Program-made: the position numbers and the translations under genes
Shown here: one piece after another, positions 53,815 through 63,907 of the stretch
Position numbering within the stretch: the first letter of the stretch is position 1
Layout: every line of letters starts with the position of its first letter
The notes under the pieces: generated by a model
Databases searched by the model: none
The model's input: the letters and a program-made list of their open reading frames with translations, nothing else
What the model was told of the DNA's origin: nothing
Assembly (NCBI GenBank): GCA_030066985.1
Contig: JASJAN010000021.1
Location: 1 to 64,000 of the forward strand
Direction: 5' to 3'
Source: Desulfobacterales bacterium
GTDB taxonomy: Bacteria; Desulfobacterota; Desulfobacteria; Desulfobacterales; JAHEIW01
Length of the DNA: 64,000 bases

Positions 53815-53836
53815 AGGAGAGGCATCGACCTCTCCT
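53815..53836. terminator. Hairpin between convergent genes
   Basis: AGGAGAGG (53815-53822) and CCTCTCCT (53829-53836) form an 8-base stem with loop CATCGA. It sits just after the coiled-coil gene and before the end of the FAD oxidoreductase gene. There is no T run, so it may not be a full terminator. Confidence 0.45.
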
Positions 53837-53931
53837 TCGAAAACATGCAACCCATCTGGTCGCTTTACCTCTAATGTGGCGGCCACATCAATATCGCCAA
53901 TGGGTCAATTCATAAGTTGATAGCATTTTTG

Positions 53932-55650
53932 CTAAGATGCTTTCAGATAATCGATCAGGCCTTCCGCAATTGTGGCCGTTGACCGCACGATACCACGCGC
54001 CATACTCGCATCAATAATCTGACCTCTTGTCATGGCACCAACAGCGTAAACGGTTTTCGATTGATCGAGCTTATCGCCAGAAACCCGTCGAATGATAAAA
54101 TGGGAATAAGGATCGATCCAAATGCTACCGGTTTGGTAAACCTGTGGTTTCGATTTCTGTTGATTGGCTGAGGCACCTCGTTTGTCAACAAGTGGGACGT
54201 CTTGGATTTCTTCAATTTGAACAATACCCCGACCCAGCAAATTTTTCATGAATGTCGAAGGATCGGTCTGGACGGATTTCGCCTGCCCGCGGGCGTCGAC
54301 AACATACGTATATGTGTCTCTTTGTTGAATCCCAGCATTATTTGGGTAAAGAAAGTCGTAAACGCCCTTGGTGTCATTTTTTGCAAACTGGTAATCTTTT
54401 CCCAGCTTGATGACGTCAACAAGTCCGCACCGCATGAGGGCCAAAATTTTTTCAGCATTTATGGCAGGCTGAGTAGCAGCATGGGTAAAGAAAACCGAGG
54501 TATATTCACGATCAAAATGCGCTCTGTCTTCTAAAGATAATCTCAGATAAATTTCTCTGACCATATCAAATGACTGGTAAAGCACCGTTTGCCAGATGAG
54601 CTCACCATTCGGCCCATCTCCTTTTCTCGCGTCTTCCAAATATTGCTGTAAGAGATCAGTCGGTGTACGGGTCGGATTTAGAACTGCTTGCCAATCGATA
54701 CTGTGGCCGTATGCCGCTTTCAGTTCACGGCTTAACAACTCAAAAACGGCCTCGAGCTTGACATATCCCTGGTTTTCAGCAATCAAGCTATCCAGATTCT
54801 CGCGCGTCAGAAACGTGTTGCGGTAGGTTCCCATCTTGCCCCTGACCTTTGGCAACAATCCTCTTCTGGAATAAAGCACGAACCGTCTCGGATTAGCTGG
54901 CGGCACAAAAACCAGCTGATTAAAATCATCACGAATAAAATGTCCATCAGAGGTGAGCGTTAATACAACCTCGATGGCACTTAAGCTGGTTCCAATAACA
55001 GCGATCTTTTCACCGACCGGTATCTTTTGGAGCAAGTTTTCCGCTGGCCAAGGTGAGGGAAAGTATGTCGCTCCTTCCATCTTTTCAAACCAGTGGCCCG
55101 TGGCAATTAAGACACGATCAGCGACACATGAGAAAGTTGATCCAGATCCAAGATGCTTAACGGTCAGGTGAATTTTATCGCGTTTCTCCTCAATATCGAT
55201 CACTTCAGACTGGGAATGAAGCGCAACCGTCAAACCGAGTTTTTGAGCTTTATGATAGGACTCCTGAAATTTAGCTTTCAGATATGCGCCCATTATGGCA
55301 CGGGGGTAATGGTTGCAAGGGGCTGGGTTGTTGGCTGCATTAGCTAACCACATGGGAGACTCTTTGAATCGATGGTGATGATGGACCACCCATCTCTGAA
55401 AATCAGCTGGTTGGTCCAATACAATACCCATGTCTTCGGCACACATGTTCGTAATGTGAAAGGGCATGACGTTGCGATCACAATGCGGAAAGCCGGGTCC
55501 AAAGGTATCTTGTTTTTCAAAAATCTGAATTTGAACTTGTGGGAGCTTTGCCAGGATTTGATTATTTTCTTGCCGCACTTTTTCGACAAGTTGAAACAGC
55601 ATCGTGGTTGCCGTTAACCCACCGCCGATTATGGCAAAATTGAAGCCCAT
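53932..55650 (-). CDS. FAD/NAD(P)-binding oxidoreductase (NAD_binding_9 type)
   Basis: A 572-residue flavoprotein with N-terminal FAIIGGGLTATTMLFQ and GPGFPHCDRNVMPFHI, plus a second nucleotide motif VAVIGTSLSAIEVVL (about residue 205). This is the architecture of the FAD/NAD(P)-binding domain (PF13454) group, whose substrates are mostly unknown. The C-terminus has VYAVGAMTRGQ, a second FAD contact. The neighbour to its right is phzF-like, 33 bases away. Confidence 0.72.
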   Translation of the reverse strand: MGFNFAIIGGGLTATTMLFQLVEKVRQENNQILAKLPQVQIQIFEKQDTFGPGFPHCDRNVMPFHITNMCAEDMGIVLDQPADFQRWVVHHHHRFKESPMWLANAANNPAPCNHYPRAIMGAYLKAKFQESYHKAQKLGLTVALHSQSEVIDIEEKRDKIHLTVKHLGSGSTFSCVADRVLIATGHWFEKMEGATYFPSPWPAENLLQKIPVGEKIAVIGTSLSAIEVVLTLTSDGHFIRDDFNQLVFVPPANPRRFVLYSRRGLLPKVRGKMGTYRNTFLTRENLDSLIAENQGYVKLEAVFELLSRELKAAYGHSIDWQAVLNPTRTPTDLLQQYLEDARKGDGPNGELIWQTVLYQSFDMVREIYLRLSLEDRAHFDREYTSVFFTHAATQPAINAEKILALMRCGLVDVIKLGKDYQFAKNDTKGVYDFLYPNNAGIQQRDTYTYVVDARGQAKSVQTDPSTFMKNLLGRGIVQIEEIQDVPLVDKRGASANQQKSKPQVYQTGSIWIDPYSHFIIRRVSGDKLDQSKTVYAVGAMTRGQIIDASMARGIVRSTATIAEGLIDYLKAS

Positions 55651-55683
55651 TTAAGCCTTAATCCTGACCTGATATTCTTATAT

Positions 55684-56472
55684 TTAAAAAAGAGTTGCCT
55701 GCATAACGGTTACCGCCTGCCCAATGAGGTAGACCCGATCACCGCCAACCCTCACCTTGACAACACCTCCCCGCGCTGAGGCCTGATAGCCGGTGAGCTC
55801 ATTTAAATTCAGCTTATCGGCCCAATAAGGCCCTAAACAGCAATGCGCCGACCCAGTGACCGGATCTTCGTTAATACCGGCTGCCGGCGCAAAAAACCGC
55901 GAAATAAAATCACACGTTTCCTTATCCGAGCGGCTGGTAACGATAAATCCTCGTCCGGAAATCTCATTGAGCATGGAAAAATTCGGCGCCATATTCCGTA
56001 CGGTATCAGCCGAAGCAAATTCTAGAAGATAATCAAATCGATTTTTACCAACATACAGCGCATCAGCCCCAAAGGCTTTGAAGACCTCTTGCGGGAAATC
56101 AGCAGGCTTCTCGGGCTCAGCCGGAAAGTCCATTTCGATCCAGGAATCTTTGCGTACGGCGCTCAGAAGACCGCTTTGGGTATAAAATCGTGCCGGGCTG
56201 TCTGCCGGCAAAAAACCTTGCTCCCACAAAATATGGGCGCTGGCCAAAGTGGCATGCCCGCACAATTCAACCTCGACCGCTGGGGTAAACCAGCGAAGGT
56301 GATAACCGTCATCCTGTTCTACCAAAAAAGCGGTTTCTGACAAATTCATTTCATTGGCCACCTGCTGCATCCAGGTCTCATCGACGGCTTGCGACAGCAC
56401 ACAAACACCTGCCGGATTGCCAGCAAATGGCGTGTCTGTAAAGGCATCGACTTGAAATATGTCCTGCTTCAT
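55684..56472 (-). CDS. PhzF family isomerase/epimerase-like protein
   Basis: A 262-residue protein of two similar halves, the diaminopimelate-epimerase-like fold. VDAFTDTPFAGNPAGVCVL (residue 8), MNLSETAFLV with the catalytic Glu (about 45), CGHATLASAHIL (about 72) and EDPVTGSAHCCLGP (about 205) are all PhzF motifs. The substrate is unknown in most PhzF relatives. GGAGG lies upstream of ATG 56472. Confidence 0.87.
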   Translation of the reverse strand: MKQDIFQVDAFTDTPFAGNPAGVCVLSQAVDETWMQQVANEMNLSETAFLVEQDDGYHLRWFTPAVEVELCGHATLASAHILWEQGFLPADSPARFYTQSGLLSAVRKDSWIEMDFPAEPEKPADFPQEVFKAFGADALYVGKNRFDYLLEFASADTVRNMAPNFSMLNEISGRGFIVTSRSDKETCDFISRFFAPAAGINEDPVTGSAHCCLGPYWADKLNLNELTGYQASARGGVVKVRVGGDRVYLIGQAVTVMQATLF

Positions 56473-56485
56473 TCACCCCTCCTTT

Positions 56486-56615
56486 TTGCATAAAAATTAA
56501 TGAGAAATCTAAAATATATTCAATGATAGCATGGTCATTAAACAAGTTCTGTAATATAAATTGCCGATCAAGTATAAAGGATAAATATCATTTTATCTCA
56601 TAAATTTTCATGCAA
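56486..56615. repeat. Palindromic element, family B, copy 2
   Basis: Left end TTGCATAAAAATTAATGA (56486-56503) and right end CATAAATTTTCATGCAA (56599-56615), complementary with 2 mismatches in 17. The same ends are at 47096 and 47274. It lies between the phzF-like gene and the HAD gene. Confidence 0.65.
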
Positions 56616-56685
56616 AATATGGTAAAAGGTTACATGCGATTTCTAAAACCTTGAACGATTGAACCTTTGAACCCTGAACCTTTTC

Positions 56686-57156
56686 TTACGAGCGCAGCGT
56701 GGCAATCAGCCTCAATGGATGTTGTAACAACTGCAGCGCGGAAACAATATCAGAGCAAACAATATCGGCGGCAGCGACCGTACCAGCCGCGGCCCCCTCC
56801 TGCAATATGACGGTAATACCCAGGGCCGCCTCCTTTAGCATGAGGCGATCGTTACGCCCGTTGCCCACACAAACAACATGATCAATTCCCAGCGCCTTGA
56901 TGTAGTTTAGCTTGCCCATATCCTGGGCATCCGGGGCAAGAATCGAAAGCCGGCAGTCAAGACCTTCTAAATTGTCATGAACGTTGCCGAAAGTATCAGC
57001 CGTTAGAACATGCACCTGCAGCGTATCCGCCAGGGACGTCAGGTTTTCGCTGACACCCGCGATTAGCGCCCCATCACAGGCAATCGTCCCGTTATAGTCC
57101 AAAACGATATGCTTCAGTTGTAATGTTTTGTGTCCGGGGATATTGATTTCGAGCAT
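56686..57156 (-). CDS. HAD-superfamily soluble hydrolase (P-type ATPase-like fold)
   Basis: A 156-residue protein. The HAD motif I is IVLDYNGTIACDG (about residue 18) with the nucleophile Asp, motif II VHVLTADTFG (about 48) and motif III/IV VCVGNGRNDRLMLKEA (about 95). It looks like the hydrolase half of a P-type ATPase, with no membrane helices and no cap. The role is unknown. It is downstream of the PatB-like gene, 57 bases away. Confidence 0.8.
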   Translation of the reverse strand: MLEINIPGHKTLQLKHIVLDYNGTIACDGALIAGVSENLTSLADTLQVHVLTADTFGNVHDNLEGLDCRLSILAPDAQDMGKLNYIKALGIDHVVCVGNGRNDRLMLKEAALGITVILQEGAAAGTVAAADIVCSDIVSALQLLQHPLRLIATLRS

Positions 57157-57213
57157 CTTTCATTTCCTGATGATGTGATCTTTACAAAAGCGTTTATGGA
57201 GATGGCGATACGT

Positions 57214-58374
57214 TCAGGCGATATGTTTGTCCATGGCTTGTTTCATTCGAGCCAGCGCCTCTTCCAACTGTTGCCGCTGACAGCCAAAATTAAGACGCAC
57301 AAATCCGGGGCCGCCAAATTCGATGCCGTCCTGAAGACCCACAGCGGCATTTTCAAAAAACCGTGCGGGTGTCGGCAAGTCAGCGTTGCGCACATCGATC
57401 CAGGCCAAATAGGTGGCTTCAACCGGCGCCATGGAAAGCGTTGGCATGGCGGCCATAGCCTGCGCTACCGTGTCCCGGTTGCCGCGAAGGTAATCCAGTA
57501 GTTGTGTATGCCAGTCAGCGCAGCCCCGATAGGCGGCTTCAGCAGCCGTATAGCCCATAACGTTAACATGCGGGACAATGCCTGCCGTGGCCTTGATAAA
57601 GCGTTTACGCAGATCTTTATCAGAGATGACGGCGAAAGCACACCCCAGACCCGGCAAATTATAGGTTTTGCTGGGCGACATCAAAGTAATGGTCCGCCGG
57701 GCGATGGCCGCATCGAGGGTTGCCGTCGGGATGTGGTTCTTATCGTCGTCCAGAATTAATTCGCAATGAATCTCATCGGAACAGATAATGATATCGTGTT
57801 TTTCACAGATAGCCGCCAGAGTGGTGAGTTCGTCGCGACTGAATACCCGTCCGACCGGATTATGCGGATTGCAGAGTATAAACAGTCGTGTGTTGGGGGT
57901 TATCGCTTTTTCCAGACGATCGAAATCAAATGACCATTGATTGTCTTTTTCCCGCAGGGGCACTTTTATCAAGTTGCGCCGGGAGTTTTGGGGGGCAGTC
58001 AGAAAGTGGGGATAAACCGGTATGGCTGTCATGACATCATCATTGTCCTGACCGACGGCACGGCAGGCCACATTAAAGCCGGTTACCAGCCCGGGCAACC
58101 ACACCTGCCATTCGGGTTGTGTGGTCCAGCCATAATCGGCTTCAAGCTTTTCAACCACGAGGGCCTTTAAACTTTCCGGTGCAATCGTATATCCGAAAAC
58201 ACCATGGTCAATGCGCTGGCGCAGGGCTTCAATAACGGCCGGCGGTGAACAAAAATCCATGTCGGCCACCCACAGCGGGATGATGTTGCGATCCTTGTAT
58301 TTGTCCCATTTCATACTGGCGGTATTTCGCCGCTCTACCGGTAGGCTAAAATCGAAACACGCGTCTTTTTTCAC
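57214..58374 (-). CDS. PLP-dependent C-S lyase/aminotransferase, MalY/PatB type
   Basis: A 386-residue fold-type I PLP enzyme. The start DFSLPVERRNTASMKWDKYK and IPLWVADMDFCSPPAV (about residue 33) are the MalY/PatB mark; LCNPHNPVGRVFSRDEL (about 165) and the Lys in LMSPSKTYNLPGLGCAF (about 232) are conserved. It probably cleaves cystathionine or another beta-C-S bond. GGAAAATCAG lies upstream of ATG 58374, a weak site. Confidence 0.88.
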   Translation of the reverse strand: MKKDACFDFSLPVERRNTASMKWDKYKDRNIIPLWVADMDFCSPPAVIEALRQRIDHGVFGYTIAPESLKALVVEKLEADYGWTTQPEWQVWLPGLVTGFNVACRAVGQDNDDVMTAIPVYPHFLTAPQNSRRNLIKVPLREKDNQWSFDFDRLEKAITPNTRLFILCNPHNPVGRVFSRDELTTLAAICEKHDIIICSDEIHCELILDDDKNHIPTATLDAAIARRTITLMSPSKTYNLPGLGCAFAVISDKDLRKRFIKATAGIVPHVNVMGYTAAEAAYRGCADWHTQLLDYLRGNRDTVAQAMAAMPTLSMAPVEATYLAWIDVRNADLPTPARFFENAAVGLQDGIEFGGPGFVRLNFGCQRQQLEEALARMKQAMDKHIA

Positions 58375-58518
58375 AGTCTGATTTTCCTTAATTTCATATT
58401 TGCTACCTGATCAGCAACTTATTGTGACGGGGGCTAATTCGATGCCATCTTACAAACCTCAAATAGCTGAATCTGTATCCATAAGTCAACGGGCAATCGA
58501 TCAGCTAAGTTTGTAAGT

Positions 58519-60024
58519 TCAATTTAGGTTGAATTCGAAGTGCTCATCAAAAAGGTAGGGATCGTCGAAATGTGCCCGTCCGACGAATTTGATGGCATGA
58601 TGACCGCGCTGTCGCATACGACCAACTTGAGGAACACCCATGGGGATAAAGATATCCGATTCCACCCGTTCCGTATATTTTGCGATGCCCCTTGAGTTAA
58701 ATATACTTTCATGCCGGGCATCTGCTTTCGGCAGCATCTCTAAGCGATCGTAGGGCTCGAATTGATAGGGCCTGTAATCGGATGGCATGCTGCGAGACCC
58801 TATATGCTCCACCTGGTGCCATCCTGACATAACGCGAATGGCCAATCTTTGTCGGGGGTAATCATCCGGCAGCCAGGCTGGCACGAAGGCATCGATTGCC
58901 ATTGGTGAAGGTAAAATCCGTTCAACCCTCTCATGGCGCGGAACATAAAAATGATAACAGCCGCAGTTGTTCATGACATCGACCATGAAAGGGCTGCCGT
59001 TTTCATCCAAACTGACGCGTATGGTTAATCCGTCCAGATTGCCGCGTTCGATGCGTGGCGAATTGGGCCCGCTGCGTTCCGAATACCAGATCACATAATT
59101 GATCTGTAATATTGGCGTGTTGTTTAAATAGGCATGTGAAAAATAAAAATACATCAGAGGCCTGTCGGCGTCCACGCTTACCTGCCGGACCGTCCATACA
59201 ACCGCACCAAGTTTATCATAATCGGCGGCCTCATCCTGAATAATAAGCGGCGCAAACATCGCCAGCAATTTGTTTTGATCGTCCACCGAAGGCAAAGGAA
59301 TGCCCAGTGGGTTTTTCCTGGACCGTTCCATCATCTTGCGAATTTCCGGCCCGGAGAATGCCATCCAATCTGCTGGTCCATAAGTGGTTAAGGTGCCCAG
59401 AATCGGCCGCTCATCTTCAGGCAATTGATGCCATTCAGCAATCTCGTTATTGACGCGCAGGGTGACAATGGCAACCGGAATGGCAGCCAGGGGGTACAAA
59501 CCAAAAACCCGCATCAGGGTGGAATACTCACTTGAGTCTTGAACAGCCACGTTCAAAACTTCAAAGAAATCAGGCTGACGTTGATCATGGGTTAGCAGTT
59601 GATCGGAAGCAACCACAACTTTGGCCATTAAATTTTCACGACCCGGCCCCAAACCGAAATCGGTGACCAATCGTTGCACCTGGGCTGCCGGCAAATTCTG
59701 GATTTCCGCTTTGCGGGCAGCTAAATTCAATTGCTGCAGCAAAAAAACCCATTGACGTCTTTGAGCATCATTTTCCAGCCGCTGTTTTAGGGAAACAAGA
59801 AACCGATTGGCCCGTAAATAGGGAAAACCTTCGATTCGAAAATCAGCGCCGTGTCCCACCCCGGTCTTGTAAACGGCAGCATCCAGCTCTGCGAAAAAAC
59901 GGACTGTTTCCGGCGGCCTTTGCGAATCGCTTTCAAATCGATATGCAACCCGGCTCGCACAACCTATGGCAGCAACGATGACCACTATGACCATCAGAAC
60001 ACTGTTACGATGCCTAAACCGCAT
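58519..60024 (-). CDS. Large lipoprotein of unknown function
   Basis: A 501-residue protein with a lipoprotein signal MRFRHRNSVLMVIVVIVAAI followed by GC. The ATG at 60024 is chosen for its AAGGGGTG site and the signal; the frame opens at 60150. The mature part has no repeats or known motif, with SLDENGSPFMVDVMNNCGCY (about 320) the most distinct stretch. It is probably anchored in the outer membrane or periplasm. Confidence 0.7.
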   Translation of the reverse strand: MRFRHRNSVLMVIVVIVAAIGCASRVAYRFESDSQRPPETVRFFAELDAAVYKTGVGHGADFRIEGFPYLRANRFLVSLKQRLENDAQRRQWVFLLQQLNLAARKAEIQNLPAAQVQRLVTDFGLGPGRENLMAKVVVASDQLLTHDQRQPDFFEVLNVAVQDSSEYSTLMRVFGLYPLAAIPVAIVTLRVNNEIAEWHQLPEDERPILGTLTTYGPADWMAFSGPEIRKMMERSRKNPLGIPLPSVDDQNKLLAMFAPLIIQDEAADYDKLGAVVWTVRQVSVDADRPLMYFYFSHAYLNNTPILQINYVIWYSERSGPNSPRIERGNLDGLTIRVSLDENGSPFMVDVMNNCGCYHFYVPRHERVERILPSPMAIDAFVPAWLPDDYPRQRLAIRVMSGWHQVEHIGSRSMPSDYRPYQFEPYDRLEMLPKADARHESIFNSRGIAKYTERVESDIFIPMGVPQVGRMRQRGHHAIKFVGRAHFDDPYLFDEHFEFNLN

Positions 60025-60202
60025 AGATACCCACCCCTTTGGTCCGCATAAAAGCTTCGGTTCAAAAACCCTTGCCATAATTAATCTTAAGTTTAGCCTG
60101 CCCCGGATTTTATTCCCCCACACTGGCTGTCTTTTTGGGGAATCGCTCAAAACCGAAAGTTAACACACTTTAGGATCGCATGACGGTGCCTATAATGCTG
60201 CG

Positions 60203-61213
60203 CTAATCTTTTTTGGTTCGCAAAAGAGCATCGTAGGCCCGAGTTAATTCAACAAACTTTTCCTGATCACCGCCCTGATCCGGGTGAAGAGCCCGTGCTC
60301 TGCGCCGGAAAAGACGACTCAGCTCCTGTCGGTTCAATTTTTGGAGAGTGTCTTCGGTCTCATTGAAAATCGAGCTGGCGTCTTTCATACTAACCGTATT
60401 GTCACGTGACGGTGATTGATGAAAACGTCGGCTGTTAATAAAGTTGCGAATGTAGTCTTCCACCCAGGAACGCGGCGCAAAATCGAAATCAAAGAACATG
60501 AACAGATAGCGCACTAAGTATTCATGCAGCCAACCATCAAACGCCATACCAGCCCAAAAATCCGGGTCACCATTTAATTTGCAGATTTCCGCAATGAAGT
60601 AATCGTCGATATCCTTTTGCTTTAAAAACTGTGGCTTTTTGGCAGCAAACGATTCGGCAAAGAAACGGTTGATATCAAAAATGACATAGCTGTAAGCTTT
60701 ATATTCTCGGGGGTTTAATTGTCGCTCCATGTGGATAAATTGCTGCTCAATTTCGTCTCTGGATTTGTGGCGCAATACATTGAAAACTTTATGTGGCACA
60801 AGCCACAAATAGCCCTGCTCCATACGGCCAAATTTAAGATAATGCAACCGGCGTTTATCGAAAATATGCACCTGCAGCTTGGTTTTGGCCGGCGCACCAC
60901 TGGGTACCCTTACCTGTTGTGAACGTTTGCCTCGATTGCGAAAATGCTCCAATGCGTGTTGAATCCGCGGATTTAAAAACGGCCAAAAAATATCTTCAAG
61001 GTCATCTGCCGGCGTGGATACGCCCAGTCCTTCTAAATGATCTTCGATGTCCGGGTCGACATAAAATGCGTTTCCTCCCGGATAGATAATGTGCTCACCC
61101 GGATTGGTGCCCAGGTCAAATAAATCCCGGCTTACGTAATGTTGGCCGTCCCAGTAGGATTCCCGGATATAATAATGCAGCACACCTTCGATGGTTTTAC
61201 GCGCTAGATACAT
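60203..61213 (-). CDS. Protein with C-terminal J-domain
   Basis: A 336-residue cytosolic protein. The last 60 residues are a J-domain (LFRRRARALHPDQGGDQEKF, with HPD intact), so it should stimulate an Hsp70/DnaK ATPase. The rest (residues 1-275) has no recognised domain and is rich in Tyr, Phe and Arg. Unlike DnaJ, the J-domain is at the C-terminus and there is no zinc or G/F region, so it is likely a special-purpose co-chaperone. Confidence 0.75.
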   Translation of the reverse strand: MYLARKTIEGVLHYYIRESYWDGQHYVSRDLFDLGTNPGEHIIYPGGNAFYVDPDIEDHLEGLGVSTPADDLEDIFWPFLNPRIQHALEHFRNRGKRSQQVRVPSGAPAKTKLQVHIFDKRRLHYLKFGRMEQGYLWLVPHKVFNVLRHKSRDEIEQQFIHMERQLNPREYKAYSYVIFDINRFFAESFAAKKPQFLKQKDIDDYFIAEICKLNGDPDFWAGMAFDGWLHEYLVRYLFMFFDFDFAPRSWVEDYIRNFINSRRFHQSPSRDNTVSMKDASSIFNETEDTLQKLNRQELSRLFRRRARALHPDQGGDQEKFVELTRAYDALLRTKKD

Positions 61214-61289
61214 TCCTGGTTGTTTCCCCTCAAAAGCATTATTCAGTTTTTTCCAGTCTATCGGTTTCTAAAGCGTTAGGTTTCAGTGT

Positions 61290-62456
61290 TTAGGTGAAGG
61301 CTGAGATACCCGTAATCTCCTGCCCCAACACCAGCGTATGCATACTGCTCGTCCCCTCCAAAGCACTGATCGCCTCCAGATCGCATAAATGCCGGATGAC
61401 ATGGTGATCCGCCAGGATACCCCGCGCCCCGAGGATATCCCTCGCAATGCGTGCGATCTTAATAGCTTCCTGCACGTTGTTCATTTTTGCCAGCGATATT
61501 TGTGCCGGCCGGGCTTGGTGAGCATCTAGTAATCGCCCCAGATGAAAATTAATTAACTGCGCTTTGGTGATTTCAATCAGCATGCGAGCCAACCGATCTT
61601 GAACCAGCTGATAGCCGGCAATGGCACGATCGAATACCTGCCGCTCAAGGGCAAACTGTCTGGCTGTCTGATAACAGGCAATGGCTGATCCAACTGCACC
61701 GCAGGCAACGCCATATCTGGCAAAATTAAGGCATTCAAATATGGATTTGAGACCGTTGGCATTCGGCAAGATGCTATCCGCATCAACTCTACAGTCCTTT
61801 AGATCAATAAGCGCCGTCGGGGAGGTCCGATAGGAAAATTTACGCTGAATTGCCGTGGCGCGAAACCCGGGTCTGTCGGATTCCACCAGAAAACCCCTAA
61901 TTTCTCCTTCGTATTTTGCCCAGATAATGGCCACTTTTGCCATTGTACCATTGGTAATCCACATTTTCTTACCATTCAGAACATATCCATTTTTCGTCTT
62001 TTGCGCCCACGTCTCCATACCGCTGGGATTTGAGCCATATCCCGGTTCAGATAAACCAAAACAGCCAATAATGTTGCCGCGGGCCATTTTAGGCAGCCAT
62101 TTTTTGCGCTGTTTCTCTGAACCAAACTGATAAATGGGGAACATGACCAGGGAATTTTGAACCGAAAACATGGCCCGCAGGCCGCTGTCACAACGACTCA
62201 ATTCCTGACAGATGAGACCATAAACGGCGTGGCTGCGCGGTTTGCATCGGTGGCCATCGACATGCACCCCCAAAAGGCCCAGCTCAGCCATTCTTGGAAT
62301 CAGCTGCACGGGAAAAGTTGCCTTGTCAAAATGTTCAGCGATGACCGGCATACATTCCTGGTCTACAAATGCGCGAACGATACCTCTAATGGTCTTTTCT
62401 TCTTTGCTGAGCAAGGTGTCAATCTGGTAAAAATCAACATTTTCGCCTGTAGTCAT
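61290..62456 (-). CDS. Acyl-CoA dehydrogenase, glutaryl-CoA dehydrogenase-like
   Basis: A 388-residue FAD enzyme. GCFGLSEPGYGSNPSGMET (about residue 130), KMWITNGTMAKVAIIWAK and the catalytic Glu in ALEGTSSMHTLVLGQEITG (about residue 367) fit the family; LRAMFSVQNSLVM (about 90) matches the glutaryl-CoA dehydrogenase Arg region. It may oxidise glutaryl-CoA or a similar dicarboxylic thioester in aromatic or amino-acid breakdown. No partner genes are adjacent. Confidence 0.87.
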   Translation of the reverse strand: MTTGENVDFYQIDTLLSKEEKTIRGIVRAFVDQECMPVIAEHFDKATFPVQLIPRMAELGLLGVHVDGHRCKPRSHAVYGLICQELSRCDSGLRAMFSVQNSLVMFPIYQFGSEKQRKKWLPKMARGNIIGCFGLSEPGYGSNPSGMETWAQKTKNGYVLNGKKMWITNGTMAKVAIIWAKYEGEIRGFLVESDRPGFRATAIQRKFSYRTSPTALIDLKDCRVDADSILPNANGLKSIFECLNFARYGVACGAVGSAIACYQTARQFALERQVFDRAIAGYQLVQDRLARMLIEITKAQLINFHLGRLLDAHQARPAQISLAKMNNVQEAIKIARIARDILGARGILADHHVIRHLCDLEAISALEGTSSMHTLVLGQEITGISAFT

Positions 62457-62632
62457 TAGCGATCTCCTGCTGTGGTAGGATTTGCATATGAGTTATCATA
62501 AGACCCCATGAGAAAAAGAGCAACCAATGACGGTGCACATCGTCGGCGATTCTTGTTTTTTGGACTCAAATGGTTAGAATGTCGTATGATAGATGCAAAT
62601 ACATCTCTGACATCACAGGAATGGAGGAAATC

Positions 62633-63592
62633 ATGCAATATCGCCAGCTGGGACTATCGGGCATTCAAATTTCGTCGATTATCATGGGCCTCTGGCAGGC
62701 CGGCAAAGAGATGTGGGTCGGCATAGATGACCAAGAAACCATCCGAGCGATTCGTGCGGCCTATGAAGCCGGTATGACCACATTCGACACAGCCGAAGCC
62801 TATGGTAAAGGACATTCGGAGAAAATACTGGCATCGGCAATATCCGATCACCGCAATCAGGTTATTTATGCCACTAAGGTATTTGCTAACCATCTCAAAC
62901 ACGATCAGGTGCTGGCAGCCTGCGAGCGTTCACTCAAAAACCTGCAGACGGATTATATTGACCTCTATCAAATCCACTGGCCCTCGGATTCATTTGGCTT
63001 TAAACCGGTGCCCATTTCAGAGACAATGAAGGCGATGAATTTACTAAAAGAGCAGGGAAAAATCCGCTCGATCGGCGTTTCCAACTTTTCGCGCTCTCAG
63101 CTTCAGGAAGCACTTCAATACGGCCGCATCGACAGCCTGCAACCACCGTATTCCCTTTTCTGGCGACATATAGAAAAAGATCTGATGCCCTTCTGTGCTG
63201 ACAACCATATCACTGTTTTGGCTTACTCATCCATGGCTCAGGGGTTTTTAACGGGCAGATTTGGGCCGGGTCACAAATTTGAAAAAGGGGATGTGCGGGC
63301 AAAAAATAGATTGTTTCAGCCGGATATGTATGCCCGCGTTCAGGAAGCCCTCTCCCGCCTGGAACCGCTTGCAAAGCAACATAATGTTACGCTAGGTCAA
63401 TTGGCCTTGGGCTGGGTCATATCGCATGCGGGCACCTGTGCCATTGCCGGTGCTCGAAATGCCCATCAAGCAATCGACAACGCGGCGGCAGGCGCCTTGA
63501 TCCTATCGCAACAAGATCTGGCCAAAATCGATGAAATTGGGCGCGGTGTTACCGATTATCTGGATGATAATCCGGTGATGTGGGATTTCTAG
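62633..63592 (+). CDS. Aldo/keto reductase
   Basis: A 319-residue NAD(P)H-dependent reductase with the four catalytic residues Asp (TTFDTAEAYG), Tyr (same motif), Lys (IYATKVF) and His (YQIHWPSD), and the cofactor segment GVSNFSRSQ (about 150). Substrates are likely small aldehydes or ketones. The start ATG 62633 has GGAGG; the frame opens earlier (62570). Its end overlaps the zinc protein gene by 4 bases. Confidence 0.9.
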   Translation: MQYRQLGLSGIQISSIIMGLWQAGKEMWVGIDDQETIRAIRAAYEAGMTTFDTAEAYGKGHSEKILASAISDHRNQVIYATKVFANHLKHDQVLAACERSLKNLQTDYIDLYQIHWPSDSFGFKPVPISETMKAMNLLKEQGKIRSIGVSNFSRSQLQEALQYGRIDSLQPPYSLFWRHIEKDLMPFCADNHITVLAYSSMAQGFLTGRFGPGHKFEKGDVRAKNRLFQPDMYARVQEALSRLEPLAKQHNVTLGQLALGWVISHAGTCAIAGARNAHQAIDNAAAGALILSQQDLAKIDEIGRGVTDYLDDNPVMWDF

Positions 63593-63852
63593 CATTTGAA
63601 AGGGTAGAAGTGATGATAGCAGTATCCCTGCGGGTCTCCCCATTTCATTTCTGTATCAATTAGGCATTGCCCGATCATCTGTTTGGATATCTCTTCATAA
63701 TCAGGGCGTTGCTCCTCTTGTCGTTTACACTCCATACATATGGCTTGATGATCATATACCGATAAAATCCGATGATCATCGCTGCCAATTTGTTTGTCGC
63801 AACGATTGCATTGTATGGCGCAGGTTAGCTGCTCTACCCACTGGTCAGCCAT
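63589..63852 (-). CDS. Small zinc-binding protein with two CxxC pairs
   Basis: An 87-residue protein. CNRC (about residues 15-18) and CMEC (about 39-42) could bind one zinc ion. Other Cys and His residues lie at the C-terminus (GYCYHHFYPFKC). No family was recognised. GGAGGATATC before ATG 63852 gives a good ribosome binding site. Its role is not known. Confidence 0.75.
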   Translation of the reverse strand: MADQWVEQLTCAIQCNRCDKQIGSDDHRILSVYDHQAICMECKRQEEQRPDYEEISKQMIGQCLIDTEMKWGDPQGYCYHHFYPFKC

Positions 63853-63907
63853 CAGATATCCTCCTTATCTAAATTGAGCGCTTCGAATAATTTCATCACC
63901 AGAATGT

